In this document: in pieces, positions 5,640-5,646 of the stretch
Numbering within the stretch: the first letter of the stretch is position 1
Layout of the letters: each line of letters begins with the position of its first letter
Assembly (NCBI GenBank): GCA_023427545.1
Contig: JAEZBF010000316.1
Location: forward strand, 1 to 5,646
Source of the DNA: Pseudomonadota bacterium
Lineage (GTDB): Bacteria; Pseudomonadota; Alphaproteobacteria; Rhizobiales; Devosiaceae
Direction: 5' to 3'
Length of the DNA: 5,646 nucleotides
The notes under the pieces: model-generated
Databases searched by the model: none
Told to the model about the DNA's origin: nothing
The model's input: only the letters and a program-made list of their open reading frames with translations
Program-made: the position numbers and the translations under genes

Positions 5640-5646
5640 ATGGCGG
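5640..5646 (+). CDS. Possible first codons of a divergent gene, cut by the window end
   Basis: ATG GCG begins at 5640, preceded by a G-rich run (GGGGG at 5628-5632, about seven bases before the ATG) that could serve as a ribosome site. Only two codons are visible, so nothing can be said from the protein itself. The CtrA-like box 56 bp upstream and the divergent orientation from flgF suggest an early flagellar gene; in Caulobacter I recall fliL-fliM occupying this place. This is an inference from context only. Confidence 0.3.

Overview
The window is high-GC DNA that most likely comes from an alphaproteobacterium, probably of the Caulobacterales or Sphingomonadales type. That assignment rests on the gene order flgF-flgG-flgA-flgH, a sigma-54 promoter paired with an FlbD (ftr)-type palindrome, and a CtrA-like box in the same regulatory region. 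It is an inference from gene content and control sites. No rRNA or other phylogenetic marker is present.

Layout. Positions 3-386 (+) hold the 3' end of a gene for a small protein with two cysteines, resembling TagO/VasI-type or related alphaproteobacterial hypothetical proteins. It converges, with an 11-bp gap, on a complete minus-strand gene (398-1912) for an M32-family (Taq-type) metallocarboxypeptidase with all zinc-site motifs intact. A 207-bp intergenic stretch (1913-2119) contains a perfect 11-bp stem-loop that probably ends the flagellar transcript. Positions 2120-5366 (-) are a compact operon flgF-flgG-flgA-flgH, with gaps of only 14-15 bp. It encodes the proximal rod protein FlgF, the distal rod protein FlgG, the P-ring chaperone FlgA and the L-ring lipoprotein FlgH. 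These four build the flagellar axle and the outer bushing through the periplasm and outer membrane.

The last 280 bp (5367-5646) are non-coding apart from a possible start codon at 5640, and are the most information-rich part of the window. On the minus strand there is a near-consensus sigma-54 promoter for flgF, 12 bp short of a 60-nt leader by the usual geometry. About 100 bp further upstream is a 21-bp near-perfect palindrome of the FlbD ftr type. Twelve bp beyond that, a near-consensus CtrA box faces a probable divergent gene that begins at or just past the window end. In Caulobacter the corresponding neighbour, as I recall it, is the CtrA-controlled early operon fliLM. The region therefore looks like a bidirectional switch between early and middle flagellar genes. 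No mobile element, CRISPR array, tRNA or rRNA was seen, and I found no clearly novel multi-gene system. The rest is ordinary chromosomal backbone.
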